This document shows positions 19,504 through 27,500 of a DNA stretch of 28,317 nucleotides, piece after piece. The notes beneath the pieces were generated by a model. The model saw only the letters and a list, made by a program, of their open reading frames with translations. It did no database searches and was not told the origin of the DNA. The position numbers were made by a program, and so were the translations under genes. Origin of the DNA: a virus; the IMG/VR virus record IMGVR_UViG_3300017987_000286, positions 1-28,317 of that record, one strand, 5' to 3'. Position 1 is the first letter of the stretch, and each line of letters begins with the position of its first letter.

Positions 19504-19916
19504 CTGAGGGCTATGACTATCGCGAGCACCTGGCCGAGATCAAACGGCTGAAACGGCGGTACAGCAAGGCCGACACCTGCGCGGCGTGTGGCGTGATCCG
19601 CGAGCTGCTACCTGTGGGGCCGCTGGAGCCTGCCGACAACGGCGTGTGCTGTGTGGGGTGCTTAGCCGAGTATCCCGAGCTGTGGGATATGGACCGCGAC
19701 GGCGTCCGCGTGTGGCTATGGCAGCATTGGCGCGTCTCATACGGCCACGGCAGGCCCGAGCAGCAAGCGGCGTCGGTGGCGCGGGCGTGGCTGCGAGTGC
19801 AGGCGCGTCGGGGGCGCGTGGGCGCGAGCATGGCCGACGTGGCGGCGGCAGCGTACGGGCTGACCAGGCCGTCGCGGGACAGGTTGCGGAAGTACGCCGC
19901 GGGGTTGGGGGGATGA
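19500..19916 (+). CDS. Zinc-binding protein, unknown function
   Basis: 138 residues; ATG overlaps the previous stop. A four-Cys site, CAACGV (about 27-31) and CCVGC (about 51-54), in the N-terminal half; the rest is Arg/Ala-rich and helical with RVWLWQHWRVSYGHG and a C-terminal basic helix (RPSRDRLRKYAAGLGG). Probably binds nucleic acid, but no family is recognised. Confidence 0.65.
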   Translation: MTEGYDYREHLAEIKRLKRRYSKADTCAACGVIRELLPVGPLEPADNGVCCVGCLAEYPELWDMDRDGVRVWLWQHWRVSYGHGRPEQQAASVARAWLRVQARRGRVGASMADVAAAAYGLTRPSRDRLRKYAAGLGG

Positions 19917-20155
19917 TGAACGAGCAAACGGTGTGGCTGTATGGATACGGGCCTGTCCGCAAGAGGTGGATCATCTACGGCGTAGAGGGGTCGCGCGCGG
20001 AGGCTATCCGAAAACTGATACCGCTCTGGGCGCGCAGCAAGCCGGGTGGCCCTCGGTTTTGGGTATGCCCAATGGTAGTCGGGGCGGACGCGCAAAAGTG
20101 GTCAGAACACTGGGCGAACAGCGAGTCGTGGTCTCGGGGCGATCGGCCCCAATGA
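19913..20155 (+). CDS. Small protein, unknown function
   Basis: 80 residues; ATG 19913 overlaps the previous stop, next in-frame ATG at 19916. Mixed: VWLYGYGPVRKRWIIYGVEG strands, RAEAIRKLIPLWARS helix, then Trp-rich tail. Not recognised; sits directly before the methyltransferase fusion. Confidence 0.6.
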   Translation: MMNEQTVWLYGYGPVRKRWIIYGVEGSRAEAIRKLIPLWARSKPGGPRFWVCPMVVGADAQKWSEHWANSESWSRGDRPQ

Positions 20156-20196
20156 CCTACTGGCAGAGCGGTGACGTGAGAGACAAGGGAGATGAT

Positions 20197-21258
20197 ATGG
20201 GTTATCAGTATCAACTTTTGCCCGACTTGACCCGTGACGAATATGCGACGCTCAAGGCCGACATTGCCAAGCGCGGCGTTTTGGTGCCGGTAGAGTACGA
20301 CGAGGCCGGCGCAATCTTGGACGGCCATCATCGCGTAAGGGCCTGTCGGGAGCTAGGCATTGCGGACTGGCCGCGCGTCGTGCGCGATGGCATGACAGAG
20401 CAACAGAAACGCGAGCATGTGATTCGGCTGAATCTGGCGCGGCGGCATCTGAACGAGAGCCAGCGAGCGATGGTAGCGGCGAAGCTAGTGAACGCCCCGG
20501 CGCATCGGCCACAAGAAAGTAGATCAATTGATCCACTTATCACACAACCCGAAGCGGCTGAGCTATTGAACGTCTCTGTACCATCGGTGAAGCGCGCTCG
20601 CGTCGTGCTCGAGGAGGCGCCGCCAGAGATGGTCGAGAAGGTGGAGCGCGGCGAGATGGCTGTGAGCCGGGTGGCAAAAGAGGTCCGGCGCGAACAACAG
20701 CGAGAGCGCAACCGCGCGCTGGTAGAGCAAACATCGCCTCCTGAGATTGTGGCCCCAGAGACGCGGTTTGTTACCATCGTACTAGACCCGCCGTGGGACT
20801 GGGGTGACGAGGGCGACGCCGACCAGTTTGGGAGAGCGCGTCCGACCTATCACACGATGGGTATAGACGAGGTACGGGCGCTGCCCGTGGGCGATCTAGC
20901 GGCAGACAACGCGCATCTCTATCTGTGGATCACTAATCGCTCGCTCCCCAAAGGCTTTGACCTGCTAGAGGCTTGGGGGTTCCGCTATGTCACGATGCTC
21001 ACTTGGTGCAAGCCACACTTTGGCATGGGCAACTATTATCGGGGGAGCACCGAGCAAGTATTGTTTGGCGTCCGTGGCTCACTGGGGCTGCTAAGGCACG
21101 ATGTGGGGACATGGTTTGAAGCACCGCGTGGCGACAAGCATAGCGCTAAGCCAATCGCGTTCTATGAGATGGTAGAGACGTGTAGTCCCGGCCCATGGCT
21201 AGAGATGTTTGCTAGAAGCGAGCGGCCTGGCTGGCGGGCGTGGGGGGCGGAAGCGTGA
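20197..21258 (+). CDS. ParB-like domain fused to MT-A70 adenine methyltransferase
   Basis: 353 residues from ATG 20197 (RBS AAGGGAG); ATG 20152, overlapping the previous stop, is an alternative that adds 15 residues. Residues 1-60 are a ParB/sulfiredoxin-type domain with ILDGHHRVRAC; 85-170 is a ParB-style helix-turn-helix (TQPEAAELLNVSVPSVKRAR). Residues 190-353 are an MT-A70 methyltransferase: DPPW at 197-200, HLYLWITN, TMLTWCKP and a terminal GWRAWG. DPPW is the N6-adenine methyltransferase signature, so it probably methylates phage DNA, for instance against host restriction, with the N-terminal part giving DNA binding. Substrate sequence cannot be read from the gene. Confidence 0.85.
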   Translation: MGYQYQLLPDLTRDEYATLKADIAKRGVLVPVEYDEAGAILDGHHRVRACRELGIADWPRVVRDGMTEQQKREHVIRLNLARRHLNESQRAMVAAKLVNAPAHRPQESRSIDPLITQPEAAELLNVSVPSVKRARVVLEEAPPEMVEKVERGEMAVSRVAKEVRREQQRERNRALVEQTSPPEIVAPETRFVTIVLDPPWDWGDEGDADQFGRARPTYHTMGIDEVRALPVGDLAADNAHLYLWITNRSLPKGFDLLEAWGFRYVTMLTWCKPHFGMGNYYRGSTEQVLFGVRGSLGLLRHDVGTWFEAPRGDKHSAKPIAFYEMVETCSPGPWLEMFARSERPGWRAWGAEA

Positions 21259-21770
21259 GATATTATGACTTTGCCGAACGACTAGAGTGGTCGGAAGGAT
21301 TCTTGGACGGCGGCATTGCGCGTGTGCTTCAAGATCGAATCCCTGGATGCTACTCGGTGGAAAAGGCATCAGAGGCGGGAGACCGCGCTGGGACAGATTA
21401 TTGGGCCTTGCGTCACAAATTGCCGTCACTATCGATAGACGTCAAAGTACGCAGTACCGATTGGGCTGTGCGTGGCGAAGATGACTTGGCGCTAGAGACA
21501 TGGAGCGTTGTCGACAAAAAGCCTGGATGGACGCGCGACGACGGCAAGCGCACTGATTATGTGCTCTGGTATTGGACAGATACCGGGCGGTTCGTGCTAA
21601 TATCATTCCCCGCTCTATGTCGCGTGTTTGGTTGCTATTGGTCAGAGTGGCGCAAGCAATTTAAGAGCGCAAGGCAACAGTCTGGCGGATGGCAAAGCGA
21701 GTGCGTGTTTGTGCCGCGCGAGCTGGTGCTTGAAAAGCTAAAGGCCTGGTCGAATGGCATAGCGCTATAA
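21255..21770 (+). CDS. Putative nuclease-fold protein, unknown function
   Basis: 171 residues; GTG 21255 overlaps the methyltransferase stop. AGTDYWALRHKLPSLSIDVKVR has a D-x(n)-D-x-K spacing of PD-(D/E)XK nucleases (LSIDVK), followed by DDLALETWSV and DYVLWYWTDTGRF. I recognise the pattern as widespread in phages without a settled function. Pairing with a methyltransferase could mean a modification-linked system, or just adjacency. Confidence 0.6.
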   Translation: MRYYDFAERLEWSEGFLDGGIARVLQDRIPGCYSVEKASEAGDRAGTDYWALRHKLPSLSIDVKVRSTDWAVRGEDDLALETWSVVDKKPGWTRDDGKRTDYVLWYWTDTGRFVLISFPALCRVFGCYWSEWRKQFKSARQQSGGWQSECVFVPRELVLEKLKAWSNGIAL

Positions 21771-21783
21771 CAGGAGGTGACGC

Positions 21784-21996
21784 CTGACCACACACATACA
21801 GATCGAGCGGGCGGACATGCGCGTAGACCTGGAGCGGGCGACGGCGCAGCTCACGACCAAGCAGAGGACGGCGCTATGGCTGTGGGCGGTGTGCGGGTGG
21901 ACGCAAGCCGACATCGCTGAGCGGCACGGGGTAGGGCAGCCTGCTATCTCTATGAGGATACGACGGGCGCGGGAGACTCTAACGGGCGAGACGTGA
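21784..21996 (+). CDS. Sigma-70 region 4-like HTH protein, apparent CTG start
   Basis: 70 residues if initiated at CTG 21784; 59 residues from ATG 21817. A consensus AGGAGGTGA (21772-21780) sits at ideal distance from CTG and far from any ATG. LTTKQRTALWLWAVCGWTQA-DIAERHGVGQPAISMRI-RRARETL is a helix-turn-helix like sigma-70 region 4. Last gene of the early block; its position before the packaging genes would suit a late-gene regulator, but that is inference. The stop codon TGA (21994-21996) is in the loop of a terminator hairpin. Confidence 0.7.
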   Translation: MTTHIQIERADMRVDLERATAQLTTKQRTALWLWAVCGWTQADIAERHGVGQPAISMRIRRARETLTGET

Positions 21997-22013
21997 TAAT
22001 CTCGCCCGCTTTT
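21983..22013 (+). terminator. Rho-independent terminator overlapping the end of the HTH gene
   Basis: CGGGCGAGA (21983-21991), loop of eight bases, TCTCGCCCG (22000-22008), then CTTTT. The gene's stop codon is in the loop, so a translating ribosome would cover the left arm. Confidence 0.85.
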
Positions 22014-22040
22014 GGTTAGTAAGGAGTAGAGAGGTAGACT

Positions 22041-22259
22041 ATGCGCCCACGCTGCGCTATCTGCGATAGGCCAATCAGCCCGCCTTGGTGGGTATGCAAC
22101 ACCTGCGAACTGCGATATGGGCTGACTGGCGACTATCGGGACTGGCCTGCATGGGCGCAAGCGCTGGTGGCATCCGAGAAGCGCAACCGCCGCCGCCCCG
22201 AGGTGATCCTGGTGGGCGGCATCGCGGAGCTTGAGCGGCTGTGTGATCGAGACAGTTGA
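22041..22259 (+). CDS. Small zinc-finger-like protein
   Basis: 72 residues with two nearby RBS-like runs (AAGGAG, GAGAGG) and ATG 22041. CAICDRP and CNTCELRYG give a four-Cys site about 14 residues apart, then WPAWAQALVASEK and an Arg-rich stretch. Similar to small zinc proteins seen next to packaging genes; function not known. First gene after the terminator, with no convincing promoter in 22014-22040. Confidence 0.65.
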   Translation: MRPRCAICDRPISPPWWVCNTCELRYGLTGDYRDWPAWAQALVASEKRNRRRPEVILVGGIAELERLCDRDS

Positions 22260-22261
22260 TG

Positions 22262-22323
22262 TGGCGGGGCTCTGGTGAGCGCGCGGGCGAATGACCAGCG
22301 CGGGTTCGATTCCTGCCCCGTCA
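22262..22323 (+). other. tRNA-like element (T-arm and acceptor), D/anticodon part not normal
   Basis: TGGCGGG (22262-22268) pairs with CCCGTCA (22317-22323), seven bp with one G-U. Between them GCGGG-TTCGATT-CCTGC (22300-22316) is a textbook T-arm with the conserved TTCRA loop. The space left for D and anticodon arms is about 10 bases too short, and only a CTGGT/ACCAG stem (22272-22276 with 22294-22298) can form. No encoded CCA. Either a decayed tRNA gene, a tRNA-mimic, or an attachment site copying a host tRNA 3' end; no integrase is in the window. Confidence 0.5.
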
Positions 22324-22366
22324 CCTGAGCGCCCAGACGCGGGTAGACCTGGTACCCATCGGCCTC

Positions 22367-22795
22367 GTGCCGCGTGGCGCTCTTGGCTCGCCGCCACCGC
22401 GTACCGAAATCACGCCTGTACGGCGTAGTCGCCGTGAAACTCGGCTAGGACGCGGGGTGGCGGGCGCTATTGCAGAAAGCGGAACAGCGCCGGGGGTTAT
22501 TGCAAAAGTGGCCCAAAGTGATAATAAGGTTGGCCGACCCGTCTCGCGCGCCGAGGCGCTAGAGATTGCGCGCAAGGCCATGGATGACGCCGAGCGTGCT
22601 AGGAAAGCGCTGGCGTTGCTCGATTCATGGCGTGCCGAAGCTGCCAGCCACGAGCCGCGCGAGTGCGTGGAGCTGGTGTGCGCCAACGCCGGCAAGTTGT
22701 CGCCGGAAGCTGTGGACGCGCTGATGGTGGCCGAGTGGTGGCTGGCCGACCGCTTCCCGTGGCTGGACGTGAGGCTGAGGATGGGGGACGAGTGA
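22367..22795 (+). CDS. Protein upstream of terminase genes, unknown function
   Basis: 142 residues from GTG 22367; the frame stays open back to 22295, so the start is uncertain. The N-terminal 55 residues are Arg/Pro/Gly-rich (RTEITPVRRSRRETRLGRG). The C-terminal 80 are helical with AEALEIARKAMDDAERARKA and a Trp pair (AEWWLADRFPWLDV). Not recognised; its stop overlaps the following GTG. Given its site ahead of TerS it may be a packaging accessory. Confidence 0.6.
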   Translation: MPRGALGSPPPRTEITPVRRSRRETRLGRGVAGAIAESGTAPGVIAKVAQSDNKVGRPVSRAEALEIARKAMDDAERARKALALLDSWRAEAASHEPRECVELVCANAGKLSPEAVDALMVAEWWLADRFPWLDVRLRMGDE

Positions 22796-23016
22796 GCGAC
22801 GCTATCACGTTCGAGGCCGTGATACCATCCAATATGTCGGCACTGCGCATTCACGGCGAAAGCGGGATGCGCATCACGCTGGACGTTGACGAAACCAACC
22901 TGCCCGAGGCGCTCAAGCTGGTGCTGTGGCGCGAGCGGGTGTTACGAGTGACGGTAGAGCCTGTAGGTGGCGATGGAAGAGCTGAGCAAGGAAAATCCAG
23001 GACTATCCATATCTGA
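22792..23016 (+). CDS. Small beta-rich protein, unknown function
   Basis: 74 residues; GTG 22792 overlaps the previous stop (GTGA). FEAVIPSNMSALRIHGESGM and RITLDVDETNLPEALKLVLW, then RERVLRVTVEP: two strands, a helix and a strand, a small fold common in phage replication or packaging neighbourhoods. Overlaps the start of TerS by about 44 bases. Confidence 0.65.
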   Translation: MSDAITFEAVIPSNMSALRIHGESGMRITLDVDETNLPEALKLVLWRERVLRVTVEPVGGDGRAEQGKSRTIHI

Positions 23017-23416
23017 CCAGCTGGCGTCCGCGCTCGCCCAACTGTCGACAGACCAGATCAGATTCGTGGTGGCGCGCCAGGAATGTGCTACCGACAAAGA
23101 GGCAGCGGAGGCCATCGGCATCAAGCCTGACACAGTGTACCACTGGCCCGATGCGGTCAAAGAGGCCGTACGCCTGATGGCGAGCGACGGCATTGTGGTG
23201 GCGACACACGTCCGACGGCGAAACCTCGCCAAAGCGATGTTGGCAAAGGTCGCCGGCTTGGATTCTATGGACGAGAACGTGAGGCAGCGCGTCGCTACCG
23301 AGATCATCGAATGGGAGATGGGCAAGGCCAAGCAGCCGATTGACCAGCACACCGAGCATAGCGGCTCCGTCGTCGTGGTGAGTTGGGATGATGCCACAAC
23401 GCCGAGTGAAAATTGA
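22973..23416 (+). CDS. Terminase small subunit-like protein
   Basis: 147 residues from ATG 22973 (GTG 22967 possible). Residues 20-65 (QLSTDQIRFVVARQECATDKEAAEAIGIKPDTVYHWPDAVK, in parts) form the helix-turn-helix of phage small terminases, 'F-v-x-x...d-x-x-A-A-x-x-x-G-i-x-x-x-T-v-y-x-W'. The rest is a helical oligomerisation region. It recognises the packaging site and feeds DNA to the large subunit, whose gene starts 29 bases inside its 3' end. Confidence 0.75.
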   Translation: MEELSKENPGLSISDQLASALAQLSTDQIRFVVARQECATDKEAAEAIGIKPDTVYHWPDAVKEAVRLMASDGIVVATHVRRRNLAKAMLAKVAGLDSMDENVRQRVATEIIEWEMGKAKQPIDQHTEHSGSVVVVSWDDATTPSEN

Positions 23417-24593
23417 TGCCAACCCACACGCAGAGCAGGCCATCGTGCACGAGCACCCCGCCAGATTCAAGGTGCTGGCGTGTGGCCGCCGGTGGGGTAA
23501 GACGCGCTTGGGGGTCAACGAGTGCCTAGACGTGGCCAGCAAGGGCGGGCGCGCGTGGTGGATCGCCCCGTCGTACAAGATGAGCGAAGTGGGCTGGCGG
23601 CCGTTGCGCCAGCTTGGGGCGCGTATCGGCGCGGAGATCCGCCGCGTGGATCGCCAGGTGATTCTGCCTGGCGGCGGCGAGGTGCAGGTGCGTTCGGCCG
23701 ACGACCCGCAGAGCCTGCGCGGCGAGGGCCTGGACTATGTGGTGATCGACGAATGCGCGTTCGTGCCCGAGGACGCGTGGATCGAGTCACTGCGCCCGGC
23801 GCTATCGGATCGCCTTGGCAGGGCGATGTTTATCTCGACGCCCAAGGGCATGAACTGGTTCTGGCGTGCGTGGCAGCGGGGCCGAGGCGACGACGCCGAT
23901 TGGCGGTCATGGGCGTTCCCCACCAGTGGCAACCCGTATATCAACAAGGGCGAAATCAAGGCGGCCAAGGACCTGCTCCCAGAGCGCGTGTTCGCGCAGG
24001 AGTATCTGGCGCAGTTCCTGGACGACGCTGGCGGCGTCTTTCGCCGTGTTATGGACGCGGCTACGGGTACCGAGCAGGCGCCCGAGGCTGGACACCAGTA
24101 CGTCGTCGGCGTGGACTGGGGCAAGTCGAACGACTTTACGGTGCTCACGGTCTTGGACGCGGCCAGCAAAACAGAGGTGTACTCTGACCGATTCAACCAG
24201 ATCGACTATGCCGTACAGCGGGGCCGCCTGATGGCCGTATGCGAGCGGTACAGCCCGACGGCCATCATCGCCGAGAGCAACGCAATGGGCGAGCCGATTA
24301 TCGAGCAGCTACAGCGCGACGGGTTGCCTGTGACGGGGTTCACGACCACCAACGCGACCAAGGCGGCAGCCATCGAGGCGCTAGCGCTGGCGTTTGAGCG
24401 GAGCGATATCACCATCATCAACGATCCGACCACGGTTGCCGAGCTGCAGGCGTATGAGCTGGATCGCACGCCGTCTGGCATGGTCAAGTATGGCGCGCCC
24501 GAGGGGATGCACGACGACTGCGTGATGGCGTTGGCGCTGGCGTGGCAAGGGGTAGAGGACAGCGGGCCACTCCTATTATGGAGCGAGGAATGA
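23388..24593 (+). CDS. terL: Terminase large subunit
   Basis: 401 residues. ATPase: Walker A GRRWGKT (33-39), Walker B YVVIDE (117-122, D121, E122), and the coupling motif ISTPKG (149-154). Nuclease: GVDWG with D243, AES with E296 and HDDC with D376/D377 complete the RNase H-like acidic set. This is the motor and headful or site-specific nuclease of DNA packaging. Slightly shorter than the usual 450-500 residues but with all motifs. ATG 23388 or 23391; overlaps TerS, and its stop overlaps the portal ATG. Confidence 0.95.
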   Translation: MMPQRRVKIDANPHAEQAIVHEHPARFKVLACGRRWGKTRLGVNECLDVASKGGRAWWIAPSYKMSEVGWRPLRQLGARIGAEIRRVDRQVILPGGGEVQVRSADDPQSLRGEGLDYVVIDECAFVPEDAWIESLRPALSDRLGRAMFISTPKGMNWFWRAWQRGRGDDADWRSWAFPTSGNPYINKGEIKAAKDLLPERVFAQEYLAQFLDDAGGVFRRVMDAATGTEQAPEAGHQYVVGVDWGKSNDFTVLTVLDAASKTEVYSDRFNQIDYAVQRGRLMAVCERYSPTAIIAESNAMGEPIIEQLQRDGLPVTGFTTTNATKAAAIEALALAFERSDITIINDPTTVAELQAYELDRTPSGMVKYGAPEGMHDDCVMALALAWQGVEDSGPLLLWSEE

Positions 24594-26074
24594 ACAAAGA
24601 CTTTGTGTTCGTGGCCAAGTCCAATGCCCTCAAGTCGGGCGCGGTCTCTATGAACGCCGTCGATTGGCAGACGATGTTCGGCGGCCTAGAGAAGGAGTCG
24701 CTAGACGAGCACGAGGCGTTCCAGGTAGTCGCGTGGGTGTCGCGCTGCGTGAAACTACGCGCCAACGCACTCGCGGCTGTGCCAGCGGTCGTTTACGGCG
24801 GCAAGGGCGAGGACGCGGAGGTCGTCGAGTGGGAGTTCGCCGATTCGCTGTATGACATGCTATGGATGACCGAGGCGACGTTGCAGCTATACGGCGCCGG
24901 ATACTGGTTGCGCGAGCGCAACATGGTCAAGGACAAGGGGTTCCGCTGGCTGGCGCCCGCGACCATCAAGCCGAAATATACCGCCGACCGCGGCCTGGAC
25001 TATTTCGAGCGCCGCGTGCCCAACAAGCCGCCCATCCGGTTGGAGCCGGTCGAGGAGCTGCTGTACGTCTGGGAGCCGAACCTGGAGGCCGAGGTAGGGC
25101 CAGGCAAGGGCTGGGTGAGCGTGGTGCTCACCGAGGGCGGCGTGGCCCAGGCGCAGAACCAGTTCGCGGCCGGGTTCTTCGAGCGCGGCGCGATTCCGGC
25201 GGTGCTGCTGAGCGTTGAGGGCAACCCGCCACCCGAGGAGCTAAACCGCCTCCAGCAATGGTGGCGTCGGCTGCTACAGGGCAACCGCAAGGCGTGGGAG
25301 ACGGTGGCGGTGAGGGCCACGGTCAAGCCGGAGGTCATCGGCTACCCGACCGACCAACTGGCGATGCCCGAGCTGATGGACATTGTGCGTTCGCAGATTG
25401 CCGTGGCCGCCGGTGTGCCGCAGACGATGCTAGAGGACGCGGCCAACTATGCCACGGCCAAAGAGCACCACCAGGCGTTCTATACCGAGACCATCGTACC
25501 AGAGGCCATCCGCGTCGAGGCGTGGCTGAATCGCCAGCTATTCGAGCCGCAAGGCTTGCGCATCGTGCTGGACTGGCAGTCGCTGGACATCTTCCAAGAG
25601 GACGAAGCCGAACGCGCCGGCGCATTGCGCGAGATGGTGGCCGCGGGCGTGCCAGTGGACCTAGCTATGGAAATGCTGGGCATGGACCTGCCCAACAACA
25701 TGACCTATGACGAGCTTAGGGCCAGGCTGGAGGTGGCGGCCGAGCAGCGGGCCGAGCGTGCGCGCGAGACGGCCGAGGCCAACGCGGCGGCCAACACCGA
25801 CAACCAGGGGCGGCCCGAGATTGCGCTACCGCAGCCGCCGACGCGGGCCTACCCGCCGCAACAGCGCGAGGAGTTGCGCCGCTGGCAGCGCAAGGCGTTG
25901 CGGGCCGTCAAGGACGGCAAGGGCGGCGGCGTTAGCTTTATCACCGACCAGGTGGCCGAGGACATTCAATCGGCGGTACGCGATCGGCTGGCGATGGCCG
26001 CCACCGAGGAGGAGGTGAAAGCGGCCTTTGAGCCGCCCTTTCGCGACGACGAAGCAGCCGCGGCGTATCCGTAG
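24590..26074 (+). CDS. Portal protein (HK97-family)
   Basis: 494 residues from ATG 24590, overlapping TerL (ATGA). VAWVSRCVKLRANALAAVP at the start, WMTEATLQLYGAGYWLRER, VGPGKGWVSVVLTEGG, the FAAGFFERGAIPAVLL segment and QIAVAAGVPQTMLEDAANYA-TAKEHHQAFY follow in the order of Phage_portal family proteins; forms the dodecameric DNA channel at the head vertex. The last 90 residues are an Arg/Ala/Gln-rich and acidic tail (QQREELRRWQRKALRAVKDG), longer than the core fold needs. Overlaps the next gene by 47 bases. Confidence 0.9.
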   Translation: MNKDFVFVAKSNALKSGAVSMNAVDWQTMFGGLEKESLDEHEAFQVVAWVSRCVKLRANALAAVPAVVYGGKGEDAEVVEWEFADSLYDMLWMTEATLQLYGAGYWLRERNMVKDKGFRWLAPATIKPKYTADRGLDYFERRVPNKPPIRLEPVEELLYVWEPNLEAEVGPGKGWVSVVLTEGGVAQAQNQFAAGFFERGAIPAVLLSVEGNPPPEELNRLQQWWRRLLQGNRKAWETVAVRATVKPEVIGYPTDQLAMPELMDIVRSQIAVAAGVPQTMLEDAANYATAKEHHQAFYTETIVPEAIRVEAWLNRQLFEPQGLRIVLDWQSLDIFQEDEAERAGALREMVAAGVPVDLAMEMLGMDLPNNMTYDELRARLEVAAEQRAERARETAEANAAANTDNQGRPEIALPQPPTRAYPPQQREELRRWQRKALRAVKDGKGGGVSFITDQVAEDIQSAVRDRLAMAATEEEVKAAFEPPFRDDEAAAAYP

Positions 26075-26759
26075 CAATGGGGAGCGCGATCCCAACGCCA
26101 AGGACAAGGACCTTGCCGAGGCCGAGTTGCTAGACGTGCTGATTCGGCGGCTGCGCGCCCAAGGGCGCGACGTGATGCGGATATTGGGTGACCCGCCGGA
26201 CCTTAACAACCTAACGGCCGAGTTCTGGGCCAGCGAGCACGGCAAGTTGGTGGCGGACCTGCGGCCTCGTGTGGAGCGCATGGTGCTGGCATCGATTGAG
26301 GGCGCTGGCCAGTACGTGCCCGTGGTGTGGGATATACCCGTCATCGCGCGCGAGGCGGTGGCATGGGCACGTAGTTACACGACAGAGTGGCTGGCCGGGC
26401 TGGATGTGAACACGCAGGCGCTTGTGCGCGACAAAGTATCGCTGTTCCTGGAGACGCCCGGCATGACCATTGGCGACTTGCGGCAGAGCCTGACGCCAGC
26501 ATTCGGCGAGGCTAGGGCGCAGGCCATCGCGGTGACGGAGACGACGCGGGCGTTTGCGGCGGGCAACCAGATCGTACAGCGCGAGCTTGCCAAGGCGGGC
26601 ATCCAGATGGAGCGGTTCTGGAACACGAGCAACGACGAGCTGGTGTGTGACATATGCGGCCCCAACGACGGCAAGTTTGAGTCAGAGGGGTGGACGGTTG
26701 GCGAGATACCCGCCCACCCACGATGCCGGTGCTGGGAGACGCTGGGGGTGCGAGGGTGA
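26028..26759 (+). CDS. Mu F-like minor head protein (SPP1 gp7 family)
   Basis: 243 residues from TTG 26028 behind GGAGGTG; the first 15 residues overlap the portal gene and may not be real. C-terminal half (about 145-243) has TIGDLRQSLTPAF...ARAQAIAVTETTRAFAAGN and the closing ERFWNTSNDELVCDICGPND-GKF...HPRCRC, the Cys/His signature of phage Mu protein F-like domains. Such proteins bind the portal and help head assembly or DNA delivery. Followed directly by a gp10-like gene. Confidence 0.85.
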   Translation: MSRPFATTKQPRRIRSNGERDPNAKDKDLAEAELLDVLIRRLRAQGRDVMRILGDPPDLNNLTAEFWASEHGKLVADLRPRVERMVLASIEGAGQYVPVVWDIPVIAREAVAWARSYTTEWLAGLDVNTQALVRDKVSLFLETPGMTIGDLRQSLTPAFGEARAQAIAVTETTRAFAAGNQIVQRELAKAGIQMERFWNTSNDELVCDICGPNDGKFESEGWTVGEIPAHPRCRCWETLGVRG

Positions 26760-27226
26760 CTAGCTTTAGCGTCACCATCGAGGGGCTGGCGCCGCTGGTC
26801 GCCAAGCTAGGCGAGGGCGCCGCGCCGGTGATTGGACCGATCACGCGGGCCATCGGCGAGCTAGTGCGCAAGAAGCTGGCGCGTGAGCCCAAGCGCAACA
26901 CGGGGCCGGTCAAGTGGGCCAGCGCCAAGCAGAGAACGTGGTATCATGCGGCCAGAGGCAAGGCGGGGCTGCCATTGCGGTACACGCGCAACAGCGACCC
27001 GTGGTCGCAGCGCATCGGGCCATCGTGGGCGGTCGAGCGCTACGGCGACATGGACGCGCTGGTGGGGACGCGGGTCACGTATGCCAAGTGGGTGCAATCG
27101 CAAGAGTTCCAACAGCCGATGCACAAAGCCACGGGATGGGTAACGGAGGTGGAGGCGGGCGAGACGGTGATGCGCGGGGGCGCAGTGGAGCGCATTGTGA
27201 ATGATGCGGTCAAGCAATGGTGGTAG
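26756..27226 (+). CDS. HK97 gp10-like head-tail connection protein
   Basis: 156 residues from GTG 26756 overlapping the previous stop. Opens FSVTIEGLAPLVAKLGEGA; residues 95-135 (LVGTRVTYAKWVQSQEFQQP, ATGWVTEVEAGETV) resemble the 'Y-a-x-x-v...Q' end of HK97 gp10-type tail-completion proteins. Such proteins work at the head-tail joint. Here it follows the Mu F-like gene directly, whereas capsid genes often lie between; the capsid is presumably beyond the window. Confidence 0.65.
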   Translation: MTSFSVTIEGLAPLVAKLGEGAAPVIGPITRAIGELVRKKLAREPKRNTGPVKWASAKQRTWYHAARGKAGLPLRYTRNSDPWSQRIGPSWAVERYGDMDALVGTRVTYAKWVQSQEFQQPMHKATGWVTEVEAGETVMRGGAVERIVNDAVKQWW

Positions 27227-27233
27227 GGGGCTT

Positions 27234-27455
27234 ATGACAAGGTTAGTAGAGGTGGCCTATGGATGGGTAGACCTGGATGAGGTCGCCGCAATAACGAAAT
27301 ATGGAATTCCGGATTATCCGGGCCATACCTATCTAGAGGTCTATACAAAGGGCGGGACGCGCGTCGAGGCAAAAGCCGACAGCCCAGGAGGGCGGGCGAT
27401 TTTGGACTGGGCAGAGAGGAACGCAGAACAAGGGAGGGACGGCGAAACAGAGTGA
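27234..27455 (+). CDS. Small protein, unknown function
   Basis: 73 residues from ATG 27234 with RBS AGGGGG; an upstream ATG at 27201 is in frame but inside the previous gene. VAYGWVDLDEVAAITKYGIP then YLEVYTKGGTRVEAKADSPGG: short beta strands with a helix, a form common in small phage proteins that show residues interacting with ligand as 'W-x-D-L-d-x-V-a-a-I'. No function assigned. Confidence 0.6.
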   Translation: MTRLVEVAYGWVDLDEVAAITKYGIPDYPGHTYLEVYTKGGTRVEAKADSPGGRAILDWAERNAEQGRDGETE

Positions 27456-27500
27456 TATGCGCGACATTGGGGCGACAATGTGACGAGGGGGTGACGGGGG

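Noticed and set aside
22260-22326. A normal functional tRNA gene
   Set aside because: Acceptor and T-arm are good, but D and anticodon arms cannot both fit and no anticodon loop can be placed.
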